From contig NW_027185502.1 of assembly GCF_040183065.1 (NCBI RefSeq), positions 1,539,501 to 1,603,500 on the forward strand: 64,000 nucleotides of DNA, written 5' to 3'. A program made the translations under genes and the position numbers. The DNA comes from Periplaneta americana. Taxonomy: Eukaryota; Arthropoda; Insecta; Blattodea; Blattidae. Of this stretch, positions 1 through 11,334 are shown piece after piece (the stretch's first letter is position 1; each line of letters begins with the position of its first letter). A model generated the notes under the pieces. That model did not search any database. It was given only the letters and a program-made list of their open reading frames with translations, and was not told the origin of the DNA.

Positions 1-142
1 GCATGTTTATACATCCATCCCTTATGCAAGGGTTATTAGTAACGTTTTCTGTCTCAATTCTGCATACGCCTAGTTTAGAAACTACACACGGTTTATTAGT
101 AAGACCGTAATACTAATACAAAAACACTAATACTAATACAAT
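1..142. other. Non-coding, nothing recognised
   Basis: A/T-rich sequence with no open frame or repeat boundary I can identify. It lies upstream of the first copy of repeat Y. Confidence 0.5.
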
Positions 143-1020
143 CTATAACTTATCAGTCACATTATTTAATAAAAATAAACCAAATCTACATGTTCTCTTC
201 CCTTAACATTTTTACCATAATGTAGGCTATATTAAGAGATGCTTAATAACAGACAATGATTCACGTTAGAGATATTTATGGTAAGGTGGATATACATTCT
301 ATTATTCCACATTCAACGATCTTATCAAGAAATATCGAGGATGGAGAAAGCAAAACACGTGCTGAAATTATTCCAAAATTAAAAGAATCAATGGAAAAAT
401 TGTCATTTGTTTATAAAATTAATATTTTTTAATCTTATCTAGAATTTACACCTTGGTTTCTTTCATATATTTAAAAAATTAGACAATTACCCATTGTATC
501 CATTGTGGAGACTGAAAAAAAATTGAGATTTTTCAAGCAAGGCATATAGTCCGAAACCAGTATCAACACCCGTGTTCTAAAATGAAAATAATTTTGAAAT
601 TTTTTCTTTCAATAGACCCATTTGGTATGGGAGCCAGTGGTACTAATATTAAGGAAGAGCCTCTAAGCTTTATAATATAATACTGCTTGAATACATATAT
701 AGTTACTTACATCTTCGAGTAAGTTTGTTTCTCCTTTTGATCGATGTAATTTAACCTAGAAAAGGAAAAAAAACTATTAAAATTAATGTTAAAACATAGT
801 ACTGCGTCGGTAATTACCAGCAGTACTTACTGATTTATCACTAATGCTAATAAGAACAAACCAAGGAAACAATGTAGGCTACTGCCATGTTCGTCTGACA
901 AACTGTCAAGAAATCCTTACATCTACGCATATAACATATACATCCAGGATGAATACTAAATGCCGTCTTCGAAGACTAGGTCGTAATAGGCCACATCAAA
1001 GAATTCATAAATAAGATAGG
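143..1020 (+). repeat. Dispersed repeat Y, copy A (truncated)
   Basis: This stretch is colinear with sequence at about 6690-7480 and, in part, 35340-35840 and 40410-40930. Shared blocks include the segment around 540-690 (a 'ggcatatagtccgaaacc' core) and the segment around 780-1010. A short related fragment of its left part lies at 5218-5300. It has no conserved open frame. On the right it stops abruptly where LINE sequence begins at about 1021, so the copy is 3'-truncated. The identity of Y is unknown to me; it is called a repeat only because of its copies in this window. Confidence 0.75.
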
Positions 1021-1365
1021 AAGGTCTTTTCCACTCCGATCTCACAACTAACACTCTGTATGCATTTGTGGATTCGCCCATACGTGCTACATGACCTGCC
1101 CATCTCACACGACTAGATTTAATGTTGCTATTTAAGTCAGGTGAAGAATACAATGCGTGCAGTTCTGCGTTGTAACTTCCTGTATTCTCCTGCAACTTCA
1201 TCCCTCTTAGCCTCAAATATTTTCCTAAACCCTTATTCCCAAACACCCTTAATCTCTGTTTCTCTCTCTAAGCGAGAGTCCAAGTCTGACAATCATACAG
1301 AACAGCTGGTAACATAACTGGTTTATAAATACGATGTAAGAGTAATGGAACGGAGAAAAATTCTC

Positions 1366-1436
1366 TCCGGCGCCGGGATTTGAACCCAGGTTTTCAGCTC
1401 TACGTGCTGATGCTTTATCCAATAAGCCACACCGGA
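1366..1436 (-). pseudogene. tRNA-like cloverleaf (left arm), anticodon-loop position GTA
   Basis: The minus strand folds as a 71-nt cloverleaf. The acceptor TCCGGTG pairs with CGCCGGA, the D stem is GCTT/AAGC, the anticodon stem TCAGC/GCTGA encloses loop ACGTAGA, and the T arm is CTGGG-TTCAAAT-CCCGG. Box A and box B are recognisable. The residue before the anticodon is C, not the invariant U33, so it is probably not a functional tRNA-Tyr. No CCA is encoded, as expected for eukaryotes. A T-run follows the 3' end. It is part of a repeat arm rather than a solitary tRNA gene. Confidence 0.7.
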
Positions 1437-1874
1437 TACCACACCGACGTCGGAGAGAATCGTCTCAGATTGAGCTCCAACTCTTGGGTTCCCTCTAGTG
1501 GCCGCCCTCTGCACTACGTCATAAAGTCTATGAACGTAGGACCGAAGTCCACACATGTGTTGAGGTGCACTCGTTATGAGTGACTAGTTGGCCGGGATCC
1601 GACGGAATAAGCGCCGTCTTAAATCACGAAGTGATTTACGCATATCATATATATTATTTTAATGTACCGAAGTGCATATGATATTTCCATGTAGATATTC
1701 TGCGTCATCATTCGATGTAAAAGTAATGGAACGGAGAAAAGTTCACCTCAACACATGTGTGGACTTCGGTCCTACGTTCATAGACTCTATGACGTAGTGC
1801 AGAGGGCGGCTACTAGAGGAAACCCAAAAGTTGGCGCTTGATCTGAGAAGATTCTGTCCGACGCCGCGGTGGTA

Positions 1875-1945
1875 TCCGGTGTGGCTTAGTGGATCAAGCA
1901 TCAGCACGTAGAGCTGAAAACCCGGGTTCAAATCCCGACGCCGGA
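1875..1945 (+). pseudogene. tRNA-like cloverleaf (right arm)
   Basis: This is the plus-strand counterpart of the unit at 1366-1436, with the same anticodon stem and loop and an intact T arm (CCGGG-TTCAAAT-CCCGA, one weak pair). TTTTT at about 1951-1955, a few bases after the acceptor, would serve as a Pol III terminator. Its 3' end faces the outside of the palindrome. Confidence 0.7.
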
Positions 1946-2539
1946 GAGAATTTTTCTCCTTTCCATTAATCTTACATCGCATGATGACGCAGAATATCAG
2001 CATGGAAATATCATATGTACTTCGGTACATTAAAATAATACATATGGTTTATAAATGCTAACTTTCAGATTTTTTAGACACAGACGAGATGACAAAAGCT
2101 GCTGAACCGAATAATAACAAACATTTCCTATAATTTATTCTGTGTTTTATTTCCTCTCGAGTGTCATTTAAATTTGTTATTTTCTCTAAAATATTTGAAA
2201 TTTTCCACCTTTTTCGGAGAATAAATCTCCAAGTTTTATATTTCCATTTCGTACAATATTCTGCTCACGATACGTATTCATACCCCTTGTCTTTTCGGGA
2301 TTTACTTCCACACCTATCGCTTTACTTGCTTCAAGTAAAATTTCCGTGTTTTCCGTAATATTTTGTGGATTTTCTATTAACATATTCACGTCATTCGAAT
2401 GGACAAGAAGCTGATGTTACCCGTTCAATTCCAAATCCTGTATGTTATTCTGAACTTTCCTCTTGGAATATTCTAGAGCGAAGGAATATAACGCTTCTAT
2501 TGCACTCAGATGAGTTCTAATCTGCCTTTTTGCGTGGCG

Positions 2540-4650
2540 CACATCGATTTGTTTAGATAGAACTTAATCATCCTTTATCACAAGCTCCAATTGATTGCAG
2601 TAGCGGGGTTTTGAGCAAGTAATCTCAACTAGTTTTATTGATCACTGATATGACTCTGCTTAAAGCTGTGTATTTGGCCTTTGTGGAGGTAATTTTTCGA
2701 AGTATTACGAAATCCACGATTTCGTTATTTATACCGTATGTGAAGTAGTAGTTCGTTACAATTTATGACATCGATAGAAATAACCCCATACAACTAAAAA
2801 TTATTCATGCAGTTTTTTTTTATAAGGCAAATATATGTCTTAAAATTGCACCTCTTGTTGTAATGATTACGGCATTAAATGTATCCTTTTTCAAATATAT
2901 CTCCAAAGAGGTTTGCCCTTGAAATAATTACTCATCATCAATATCATCAACAGTATGACTTTGGCCTTTGGCTCTTCCGGCTTCAAGTATTGTGCTTACA
3001 TGAAATATTATAGTAATATGGCCTATTATAATTGTACTGAGTTTTTATAAAATGTTAAAATTTACAGTTTAAAAGACTGAAATATTATTCAATGTTAATT
3101 AAAATTGATCTCTCCATCGTTTACATGGACGTCCTTGGTCTCTTCTGCCCTTCTGCCGCAGGTGAATTCTAAATGATTCTCCCAAACTATACGCATATTC
3201 CACGTCAATTCATGTATATATGAAAAATTTACTTACCCCCTGATCACTGGATGTGGACGCTCGCTGGTCAGCGTATTCTGTCGCTTTCTGATGTCGCAAA
3301 TTGGGGGATTGCTGCAAATTGAAGCAAACACATCACAGAAAATGAAATCATCAAATAGCAAGAAGTCTCACATCATGACTCTCATAGACATTGATCAAAT
3401 ACATAAAACATACTGCATAAAGACTTTCAAGCCATCCTAGCATTATAAACAGATTGTTACTACGTCGAAAGTTGTGCGTAATTGCCTTTATGTGGCACGC
3501 GTGCCGATAAAAGCAATGTCGTATTTGTAATGATGTAATACCGGAACGCTTGCTATCTTCGTTTTCCATTCTACGCGCAAAGTAACAGGAAATGAATTGC
3601 AGGACAGAAAGTAACGTATCATTTATTTTCAATCTTTAACACTTTTGTATAAATTTTGTAATATCACATAACACAGTTGTGTGGGTTCAACAATTTTTTA
3701 ATAGCTTATTTTACGACATTTTATCAACATCTCAGGTTATTTAGCGTCTGAATGAAAATATGATAATGCCGGTAAAATGAGTGCGGAGTCTCGCACCCAA
3801 AGTTACCCAGCATTTGCTCATATTCGGTTGAGGGAAAACACCGGAAAATAAACTCAACGAAGTAACTTGCCTCGACCGGAAGTCGAAACCGGGCCACCTG
3901 ATTTCGCGGCCAGACACGCTAACCGTTACTCCGCGGTTGTGGACGAGAATCTACGTTTACAAAATAAAGGAACATTTGTGACGTAACCTTCAAGGTCGTC
4001 CATTACTCTTTGCTGCATGTAAAAGCGAGGTGTAACTAATCGATAACAATATATTATTTCAATTTGTCAGCTATGGATCCCGAATAGAATATCTTTCATA
4101 TGTTTTTTCCCACAATTTATAATGCTAAAATGCCATAAAGTGTTGTATCAACTCGTAGATAATCTTATTATGAAATTCATGAAAATTGTAGCACTCATTA
4201 TCGTTCGTGCGACAAACATTCATCATGCCATAAACATCAAGATTACCCACTTGTTGCATAAATAACTATTATATTTTATTGTTCAATATAAGAATCTTCA
4301 AATTGAGTAACGTAAAGTGTTTGTTATTGTTATTTATATTTTTCAATTACAATTTGCTTAAAATTTATAACTCAGACTATCTCTAAATATTTCGTTTCAA
4401 ATAAAATTGAAAAAAAAGGAAATTCATTCCGCTATAATTATATTGCAGTAACCAATACAAACTACAAATGATATTAATAACCCTAAACACGACAGCAAAG
4501 GCATATATTGTATTGTAAAGAAAAACATTGGAACTGGACGAAGGGCTTGAAAATTTGGTTGAAAGCGATGCAAAAGTGATTTCCGACGAAAAAGTATCAT
4601 ATTTCAAATTTCTGTCTCCAGATAAAATTGAATAATTCATAAATAACGAG
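2540..4650 (+). repeat. Dispersed repeat X, copy 1
   Basis: Colinear with 15100-17085 and 48046-50520. The first part (2540-2940) matches 15110-15500 and 48050-48390. The 3310-3660 part matches 16080-16450 and 50100-50500. The 4120-4320 part matches 16640-16830. It has no open frame longer than background. A SINE is inserted near its middle (3692-3947). Similarity is clear by eye with many substitutions, implying old copies. The nature of X (non-autonomous transposon, LTR fragment or segmental repeat) is unknown. Confidence 0.75.
3692..3947 (-). mobile_element. tRNA-derived SINE
   Basis: On the minus strand a tRNA-like head (box B region near 3886-3900, 'ggtttcgacttccgg') is followed by a body ending in 'gacgctaaataacctgagatgt' and 'gtcgtaaaataag'-type sequence. 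The same body occurs at 7681-7937 and, more diverged, at 23110-23364. The other X copies lack it, so it is an insertion. The tRNA head is decayed: box B carries an extra substitution. Confidence 0.75.
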
Positions 4651-4847
4651 CACCAGCCAAAGAGAATTAAAAAGGAAGCACAGATTTATTACAGTTATTA
4701 TTTTATTATTATTATTATTATTATTTTATAATGTATTATTATTATTACTATTACTATTTTACTTTTTGTTCGTTGAATGGAAGAGAAGGCCTACGGCATT
4801 AACACTGCCAGCTAAAATAAATCATTATGATTATGATTATGATTATG

Positions 4848-4885
<38 letters not shown>

Positions 4886-5217
4886 TATTATTATTATTAT
4901 TTATTGTTGGTATTGGGCACTATAAATGTGTTTAAGCGTAATCGAACGGCTATTAATCAGATTCTTTTTTTTTATTTCACAGTGCGAGAAAATTGGAAAG
5001 TAATATTGAACAATTAAACAAGAAAATTTAATTTTTAAATAACAGAATTCTTTAAATGAAGTAATACCTTTTGTTATTTATTATGTTATTCAACATCCAT
5101 CTTGTCGCACTTGTTACATTAGTAATGAAGATATTTAATGAATCTTTGTAAATATGTGATTGTATATAAATAACAGAGATTTTGTGATGTGTGTCAAATT
5201 TATTCCAAAGCAGACAA
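4651..5217. repeat. A/T-rich spacer with (TTA)n microsatellites
   Basis: Two trinucleotide arrays (about 4697-4760 and 4828-4903, the latter beginning as a TTATGA array) sit in otherwise featureless sequence. The poly-Tyr/Asp open frame across them is a by-product of the repeat. Confidence 0.8.
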
Positions 5218-5299
5218 TCTATATCAGTCACATCGTTTAATAAAAATAAACCAAATATACATGTTCTCTTTCCTTAAAATTTTTACCATAACGTAGGCC

Positions 5300-5640
5300 A
5301 GTCTTGCGATGGTGACTAATAATTTCGAGCTAGAACTCTTTTATGCCAGCTGCGCGCGCGCGGAGCTCTTTTGCCTGTAAACATTGCTAAAGGATGTACA
5401 GATCTTAAAATGCAGCGCATCATGACGGAACGGAAGCGCTTAAAGCTTTCAAGGAATATTTATGCTTCGAACATGGTGATGAAGTCCAGTGTTTGTTGTG
5501 TAAAAAAAAAATATCATTTGCAAAAAGAGCAACATAAAACGGCATTATGAGACGCAACATGAAAAAAATAGCTTTATTCAGGAGAAGAGAGAAATAAATT
5601 GATGTCGTAATTGTCATCGAAGATAAATTAATTTACATTT
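5300..5640 (+). pseudogene. hAT transposase BED-type zinc finger remnant
   Basis: In the plus strand, with one frameshift near 5525, the sequence reads a peptide with CLLCKKK, then KRHYETQHEK, about 20 residues later. This matches the C-x2-C...H-x4-H BED finger at the N-terminus of hAT transposases (Buster/GTF2IRD2-like). Little else of the transposase remains; downstream sequence to 6360 is non-coding. The family call rests on this motif only. Confidence 0.65.
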
Positions 5641-6360
5641 GGATCAATAGTTTGTATCTAGATTCCTTTTATTTCTTTATTTTAAATGTATTGTTGATGT
5701 TTTATTTGTTGCTCGTTTCTGGATATTTACTTTTATTGGACTACGTGTATCTTTAATTTAGAAATAATATTTTATCTTTGATTGCACCTTAACTTATACT
5801 ATTACTAAGCTCAAAAAGCTAATTCACTTTTATTCCAATAACTATTTTCAAGATTTTGAGCAAATATGAACTAAACTTTTTGAAAACTTTGATGCAAGAA
5901 ACTTTTTTAGTAACGTCAATATAAAATATACTTAAAAATATAATTTCAAAACTATTAGACCTAATTGTATCAAATTTTGTACCGATGATATTATTATAGA
6001 TCTGTTGATATAGTTTAAATTTCACAAATTTAGGCTGAAATTGTGGAAGTTTTCAAAGTCATACATATCCATACATATCCCCTTAAATGATTGACCCCAA
6101 AAACTACGATGTCTCTCAATATCTTAATTTAATCAATTTGTTTTTTCGTGTTACGTGCATCTCACAAATCACTCTAAGAAAACTCATTACATAATTACGA
6201 CTGGAGAGTGAGGACTACATTTTCATAATCACACAATCGATATACTCTATTTCAATCAATATTGCCATTAATATTTTTTCAACGAATACTCAAAAATACT
6301 TAGAGATCACACACGTCGAGCAGGTAGACCCTATTAGTTTCTCCTAACCAATGAAGTGAA
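5641..6360. other. A/T-rich, no gene recognised
   Basis: No coding signal. A motif at 6060-6086 (two 'catacatatcc' repeats followed by 'ccccttaaat') resembles the right end of the TTAA-flanked element at 45704-46541, but I found no matching left end. Confidence 0.4.
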
Positions 6361-8354
6361 GTATTTGCATAATAAATAAGTGCTTTTAACAAGAAAATGG
6401 TTTACATACAATTAACTTTTCCTATTTCTCTTTTTGTTCCTAAAAAACCTTTCCCTTTGCGATTGGTTTATATATGCACATGCATATTAAATAACTGAAT
6501 AATTAGCCCTATTACATAGTTGAAATTTAGTAGCCCAAGTTATTGTAATAATTGCTGGCTTTATTCGCTGCATGTGCATGTACATGCCGGATGTCTACTT
6601 TACGATGTTATATAGTGGCTGCGCTATGCGCTCGTGATCAAGGTCGTGCTCTTCTATGGTCATTGGGAGCTAATATCGTCTCACCCCTGATATAGGCTAT
6701 ATTAAGAGATGCTTAATCACAGACAATGGTTGACGTTAGAGATATTTATGGTAAGGTGGATGTACATTCTATTATTCCAAATTCAGCGATCTTATCATGA
6801 AATATCGAGGATGGAGAAAGCAAAATACGTGCTGAAATTATTCCAAAATTAAAAGAATCAATGGAATAATTGTCATTTTTTTTATGAAATCAATGTTTTT
6901 TATCTTATCTAGAATTTCCACCTTGGTTCCTTTAATAAATTAAAAAAGAGACAATTGCTCGTTTTATCCATTGTGGAGATTAAACAAAATTAATATTTTT
7001 AAGTTAAGGCATATAGTTCGAAACCAGTATCAACACCTGTTCTCTAAAATGAAATCAATTCTTGAATGTTTTTTTTTCAATATACAGTTTGACATGGGAG
7101 CCAGTGATACTAATATTAAGGAAGAGCTTTATAATATACTACTACTTGTATACACATATAGTTATTTACATTTTCCAAAAGATTAATGTCACCGAATTCA
7201 CGATGGATGCGACTCTAGAAAAGGAAAAGAAACTATTAAAAATCATGTTAAAAACATAGTACTGCGTCGGTAATTGCCAGCAGTACTTATTGATTTATCA
7301 CTAATGCTAATAAGAACAAACCAAGGAAACAATGTACGCTACTGCCATGTTCGTCAGACAAACTGTGACTAAATCCTTAGATCTACGCATATAACATATA
7401 CATGCAGTGTAAGTACTAAATGCCGTCTTCGAAGACCAGGTCGTAATAGGCCACATCAATGCATGCATAAATAAGATAGGAACAAATACTCTATTTTGCA
7501 ATGTTCCCCAATTGTCTACAGGACCAAATATTATTTCTGTGTGAAACGCTTTTGTATTGAAGATTTCAGTTCAGACTGTGACTCCGATTTGTCCATATCA
7601 AACATCCCGCACTTCCAAATTACACTCTCTTACTCCAAGCATGACCCACACAGGTTTGATAGAAATTAATCCAAAGCCGATTTTTTGTTTTGTTGGGTTA
7701 TTTTACGACGCTGTATCAACATCTAGGTTATTTAGCGTCTGAATTATATGAAGGTGGTAATGCCGGTGAAATGAGTCATGGGTCCTGCACCGAAAGTTAC
7801 CCAGCATTTGCTCGTATTGGGTTGAGAGAAAACCCCGGATAAAACCTCAACCAAGTAACTTGCTCCGACCGAGATTCGAACCCGGGCCACACGGTTTCTC
7901 ACCCAGACGCGCTGACCGTTACTCTACAGGTGTGGACTCCAACGCTGAACAACGGGTGAATCGCGCACCACATTTTGAAAACCGGCGTCTGCAAGACGTA
8001 TGCAATGTAAACATGACATGCTTACCTTACTTCAAAATGAGAAACAGCTACGTATCGTAATGTCAATTTAAACTGTGACATTGCACAGAGAACTCGCTGT
8101 GCAGTACTTGAAAACAAATCAACTACAGTTATTTTCTTCGCAGTTCTTGCGCTTAAACGAAGAATTCCGATTCTTTCAGGGACAGATAGATACATGTCGC
8201 ACACATCACATTGTTGTCGTATTTTTGACATTTAAGTCCAAATACTACGCGCTTTGGGTCAAAAGTAACTAATACTCCATTTGACTTCTCGGTATTGCCT
8301 CCAATATCTCCATAACTATTCATCATAACATGACGGTTCTTATCTCGAATTTCA
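6361..8354 (+). repeat. Dispersed repeat Y, copy B left part
   Basis: Colinear with 34050-34560 (left part) and 35340-37100 (right part) of the duplicated block. It contains a SINE insertion (7681-7937) and is interrupted on the right by a PIF/Harbinger element, after which Y resumes at 9635. It has short conserved open frames (for example minus 7307-7501, matching 35678-35938) but no recognised protein. Confidence 0.75.
7681..7937 (-). mobile_element. tRNA-derived SINE
   Basis: A 257-bp SINE on the minus strand. The head has box B 'gggttcgaatctc' and a tRNA-like arrangement. The body has the 'ccggggttttctctcaaccc' motif and the tail ends near 'gttgatacagcgtcg'. Imperfect 11-bp duplications flank it (tccaaagccga at 7670-7680, tccaacgctga at 7938-7948). 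The homologous Y copies lack it, which confirms insertion. Confidence 0.85.
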
Positions 8355-8500
8355 TCGCCACCGATCGTTTGGTGTGCCTTCGGAAGTGATCCGTCGTTTG
8401 TCGGTACATCAAAGAAAGTTGTTATTCGTTGTGGACGGAATTTGCCACTAGTTTGTAGTTCGTAGCAGAACGCAGCGCTTAGTTCAGTTTCACCAACAGG

Positions 8501-8970
8501 ATGTCGAAACTGGAGTGGACGGAAGAAGAGTGTTATAAATCTTATTAATGCATATAAGCAGCAGAAAACTTTATGGAATCCCTAGTATCCTCTTACCACA
8601 CACTAAAGTAAGAAAACATGTTTGGAAAGCTATTGGAAAGATGTTTAGCAGCAAGTTAGACGAGTCAAACACTTGCTCCATTTGAAAATTATTTTTGTTT
8701 ATTTATTTCCAGTGGATACATATTTGTTGTTTATTGTAAGGAAAAGAAAATTGAGTCCCTAGTCCCTACTGACATCATTCCGGAGGGAAAGACAGAAGTT
8801 CATAAAAAGATCTGGAATGGGGAGTTATGAAGTGTACGAGTCAACTTGGTTCGCGTATAAACATATGTCGTTGCTTTTGGACAAATTCACGCCCAGAAAA
8901 AACAAAGTTCCAACCTTGTGCACACAAAATAATTCATTGGAACTGAAAAATGCCTTTTCGTAAGCATGAT
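8501..8970 (+). pseudogene. MADF-domain protein of a PIF/Harbinger element (broken)
   Basis: From the ATG at 8501 the reading starts MSKLEWTEEEC and, after a frameshift, LINAYKQQKTLWNP, the first part of a MADF DNA-binding domain. Another frame near 8813-8965 gives YESTWFAYKHMSLLLD and NNSLELKN, the linker region usual in these proteins. In PIF/Harbinger elements the MADF or Myb-like protein binds the ends and helps the transposase into the nucleus. Several frameshifts and stops make this copy non-functional. Confidence 0.7.
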
Positions 8971-9003
8971 GTGAATTCGACAAACACAGAGAAATCTTTC
9001 TTT

Positions 9004-9498
9004 TTAATATTTTAAGATAATTATTGTCAGTGAGGTATCCGTATATTGAAACTTTCCCCTGTATTGCAGTCGTAACTTAATAAAATCTTCCAGTTCCTCA
9101 ATTATAGCTGTATATATTTCTGGAACAATCCTGGTATCAACTGTTTCGACACTTTCAATTAAGACATTAAACTTGTATACGAATCTCCTGTAGCGAGATT
9201 TCGAAGTGTTAATGCTAGCCTTTCCTGAATAGATATTGCTTCTCGCCAGCTTGGAAATTGTTGACCCTATTTTGCACAGTAATATTTCGAAGTCAGTTTC
9301 TGAAATGCGACAGAAGTTGTGAAACTGTCCCGATTCCATTCGACGTAAATCATGAAGCGAGTCAGTGCCTCTATACTGATTGCGACTTTCGTAGAGTGGC
9401 GTCTGACACCATCGCCTTTTGTTTTTTAAATTTCTCTTTGTTAAACTGCCTATAATAACAACGGCTGCACTTGCTATAATTATATTTTCGTATACCAT
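9004..9498 (-). pseudogene. PIF/Harbinger transposase N-terminal fragment
   Basis: A 164-codon open frame. Residues about 26-83 (KRRWCQTPLY..., GQFHNFCRISETDFEILL, KIGSTISK) match the helical N-terminal region of HARBI1-like transposases (the 'F..RM....F..LL..I...I.K' pattern). The remainder does not contain the DDE catalytic domain, so it is truncated or joined to unrelated sequence. It could not catalyse transposition. Confidence 0.75.
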
Positions 9499-9634
9499 TA
9501 TTGCGGATAATCAGCGAACGTGAATGTTTTCTGACCATTTGCAAATGATTTGTACGTTGCTCCAAACAGCGAACGAACAACGAAGTGTCGCTTCATCATT
9601 CGTTCGTTGTTCGTTCGCTAAGTGAGTACCCACC

Positions 9635-10400
9635 TTAACACGCTCCTGTCTTCGAAGACGACGTTTAGTAATCAGCCTGTATACATACAGAGTGTCCCAA
9701 TTAACGTTTCACCTCCAATAGCAAGATAAATATTTCAAATATGCACAAACCGACAATTACAAGTTAAATAAAGTTACATCGAAGGACACATCTGATACAT
9801 GAAAAGGGTTTTTGTACCTGATATAATTTTCAAGATATTAGAGTCATCTTTGTTTTTTTAAATGGGACCAACTATGTTTTGTATTACAAATGATGCGTTA
9901 GCTCTGTCTAATAACAACTGGCTATTTTATTGGCTTTTTGAATGTCATAGGTAAGAATACACATTACCAATGTCTGACCAAGATTCGAATACGAGGAGGA
10001 TAATTCTGGTTAGATTTGTGCGTCAATTAAACCACAATCACAATGTAGGTCCTGTATATTTTAATACTAGTATGTGTTGCACATGGTGAAGTGAGACATA
10101 ATAGTAGTGTACAATAAAAAATAAATAATTATTCACAAAAACAAAACACAAAATCTCCGGTGTGCAATCAGATTTCTCGCCGATGCCTAATCTTTATATT
10201 TTCCAGTACAGAACTGAAGAAATAAGGGTTGTATTGGGTAGTATACAGAATTATAGGTGTGTTCGATCTTCAATTAAATCAACATGATAAGGGTGCGACA
10301 GACGTTATTTATCTTTGCTCTTACCGGTGACATTCAAACAGTCTGTAAATTAATCAGTTGTTATTAGATAGAGCTAATGGAACAACTGCAATACAAAAGT
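9635..10400 (+). repeat. Dispersed repeat Y, copy B right part
   Basis: Resumes the Y sequence after the Harbinger insertion and matches 37125-37260 plus 38264-38845. It lacks the hAT element found at 37275-38248, so it preserves the empty site ('gatacatg...tttttgtacctg'). Confidence 0.75.
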
Positions 10401-11334
10401 TAATTCGTTTCCTTTTAAAAATGACATTTATTTCTCATACATTGAATATTATTTCTTTTACAAAAAATATATTAAGGGAAGCTGTTGTCCCTAGGCTGGG
10501 GACACCTCGTTTATTTTCAAACTTATGTGGTGTAATTTTTGTTTTAGCAGTTGATCACTTTAATTTCATCATTCAGCTGTTCTGTGAATGATTTAGTTTT
10601 TGTTGAAGCAATGTGTTTTTTAATCTAAAACGTAAGTAATTTTCAAACTAATGAATTATTTTAATTCATTCTTTAGTTACATGATTAAAAACTTAGATTT
10701 TTATTTTTAAAACCTGGTATTTTCGCTACGTATCCATCTGGTTATTGGTTTATTTTCGGTACCTGAGACTTGAAAACTTGCTGAGATATATTCTACTAAT
10801 TCCTGATGTACTTAGCGACGGTGTACCTGGGGAGAACTGTTTTCAGAAGGACTCGTTATATTTTAAATAATTTCGTAAATAAGTTACTCTTATGAGTAAT
10901 CAAGAACAGTATTTAGTAATGGCTTTTGTGGGGTTTCAGCTTCGGAGGATTTGCCACGAAGCAAATGAAAATTCAAGAGGCAAACCCCGGCAAAACTAAA
11001 TTATGTTCTTTCCAGAAAAATAAAACTCATAATCATAAAAACGAAAGGCACTTGTTCTAATAGATACGCCAGAGAAAACCGAGATAGAAGAAAGAAAAAA
11101 GATAGTTGTGTGAAAAGAGAAATATGACGGATAAAGTTCAGAAATGGAAGAAGTTGAAACCAATGCCATTTTAAGTGTAAATGACACTGAGTTGATTGCT
11201 CGAGCGAATTTAGACCAATCAAGAGAAGAAAATTTTGTTCTCATTTTTGTGGAAGGAAAGAGAGCCTAATTGTAATTTTTTGTTTGCAGAATTTGTAAAA
11301 TGATTTGTGAAACAGAATTCGAAGTTCAGTATCT
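10401..11334. other. Unassigned sequence
   Basis: No recognised protein or repeat boundary. Short overlapping minus-strand frames at 10996-11244 lack similarity I can name. Confidence 0.4.

Larger units (their letters stand above)
1331..2044. mobile_element. Palindromic (foldback) element with tRNA-like arms
   Basis: A 714-bp insertion in a LINE, flanked by a perfect 12-bp repeat (1319-1330 and 2045-2056) that reads as a target-site duplication. The left part holds a tRNA-like unit on the minus strand and the right part holds the same unit on the plus strand, so the arms are inverted copies. The shared arm sequence also includes the 'gtggccgccctc' stretch and the 'tacgttcatagact' stretch. 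A second start of the unit near 1700-1740 suggests tandem duplication before inversion. A relative in tandem orientation lies at 26556-31260. Confidence 0.8.
1021..2500 (-). pseudogene. RTE-like LINE reverse transcriptase remnant, split by a tRNA-like palindrome
   Basis: On the minus strand the two pieces (about 2500-2045 and 1330-1021) encode the C-terminal half of a non-LTR retrotransposon ORF2. The upstream piece carries the region after the RT palm (ENPQNI..., EVNPEKT) and the downstream piece carries the RxxWAGHVARMGES motif typical of the family's C-terminus. The catalytic YADD box is degraded to HSND. The frame is interrupted by a 714-bp insertion (1331-2044), on both sides of which the same 12 bp (tggtttataaat) is present. 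The family assignment to RTE-like LINEs is from memory of arthropod consensus proteins. The copy is dead: stops, frameshifts and missing 5' parts. Confidence 0.8.
8355..9634. mobile_element. PIF/Harbinger element, degenerate, inserted in repeat Y
   Basis: Y homology breaks at about 8354 and resumes at TTA (9635-9637). The insertion carries two convergent relics, a MADF-domain protein on plus and a Harbinger transposase N-terminus on minus, which is the arrangement expected for PIF/Harbinger. The right end reads ggtgggtactcacttagcg on the minus strand next to TTA, fitting the 3-bp TWA target preference. No matching left terminal repeat is visible, so the left end is deleted or diverged. A hairpin (9568-9583 with 9604-9619, 'agcgaacgaacaacga') sits just inside the right end. 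Confidence 0.75.

Noticed and set aside
1366-1436. A functional tRNA-Tyr gene
   Set aside because: Stems pair well but U33 is replaced by C, insect tRNA-Tyr genes usually have an intron, and the unit is part of a repeated arm.
4766-5017. Open frame with poly-Tyr/Asp stretch
   Set aside because: Produced by a trinucleotide microsatellite; no domain, and it does not extend into conserved sequence.
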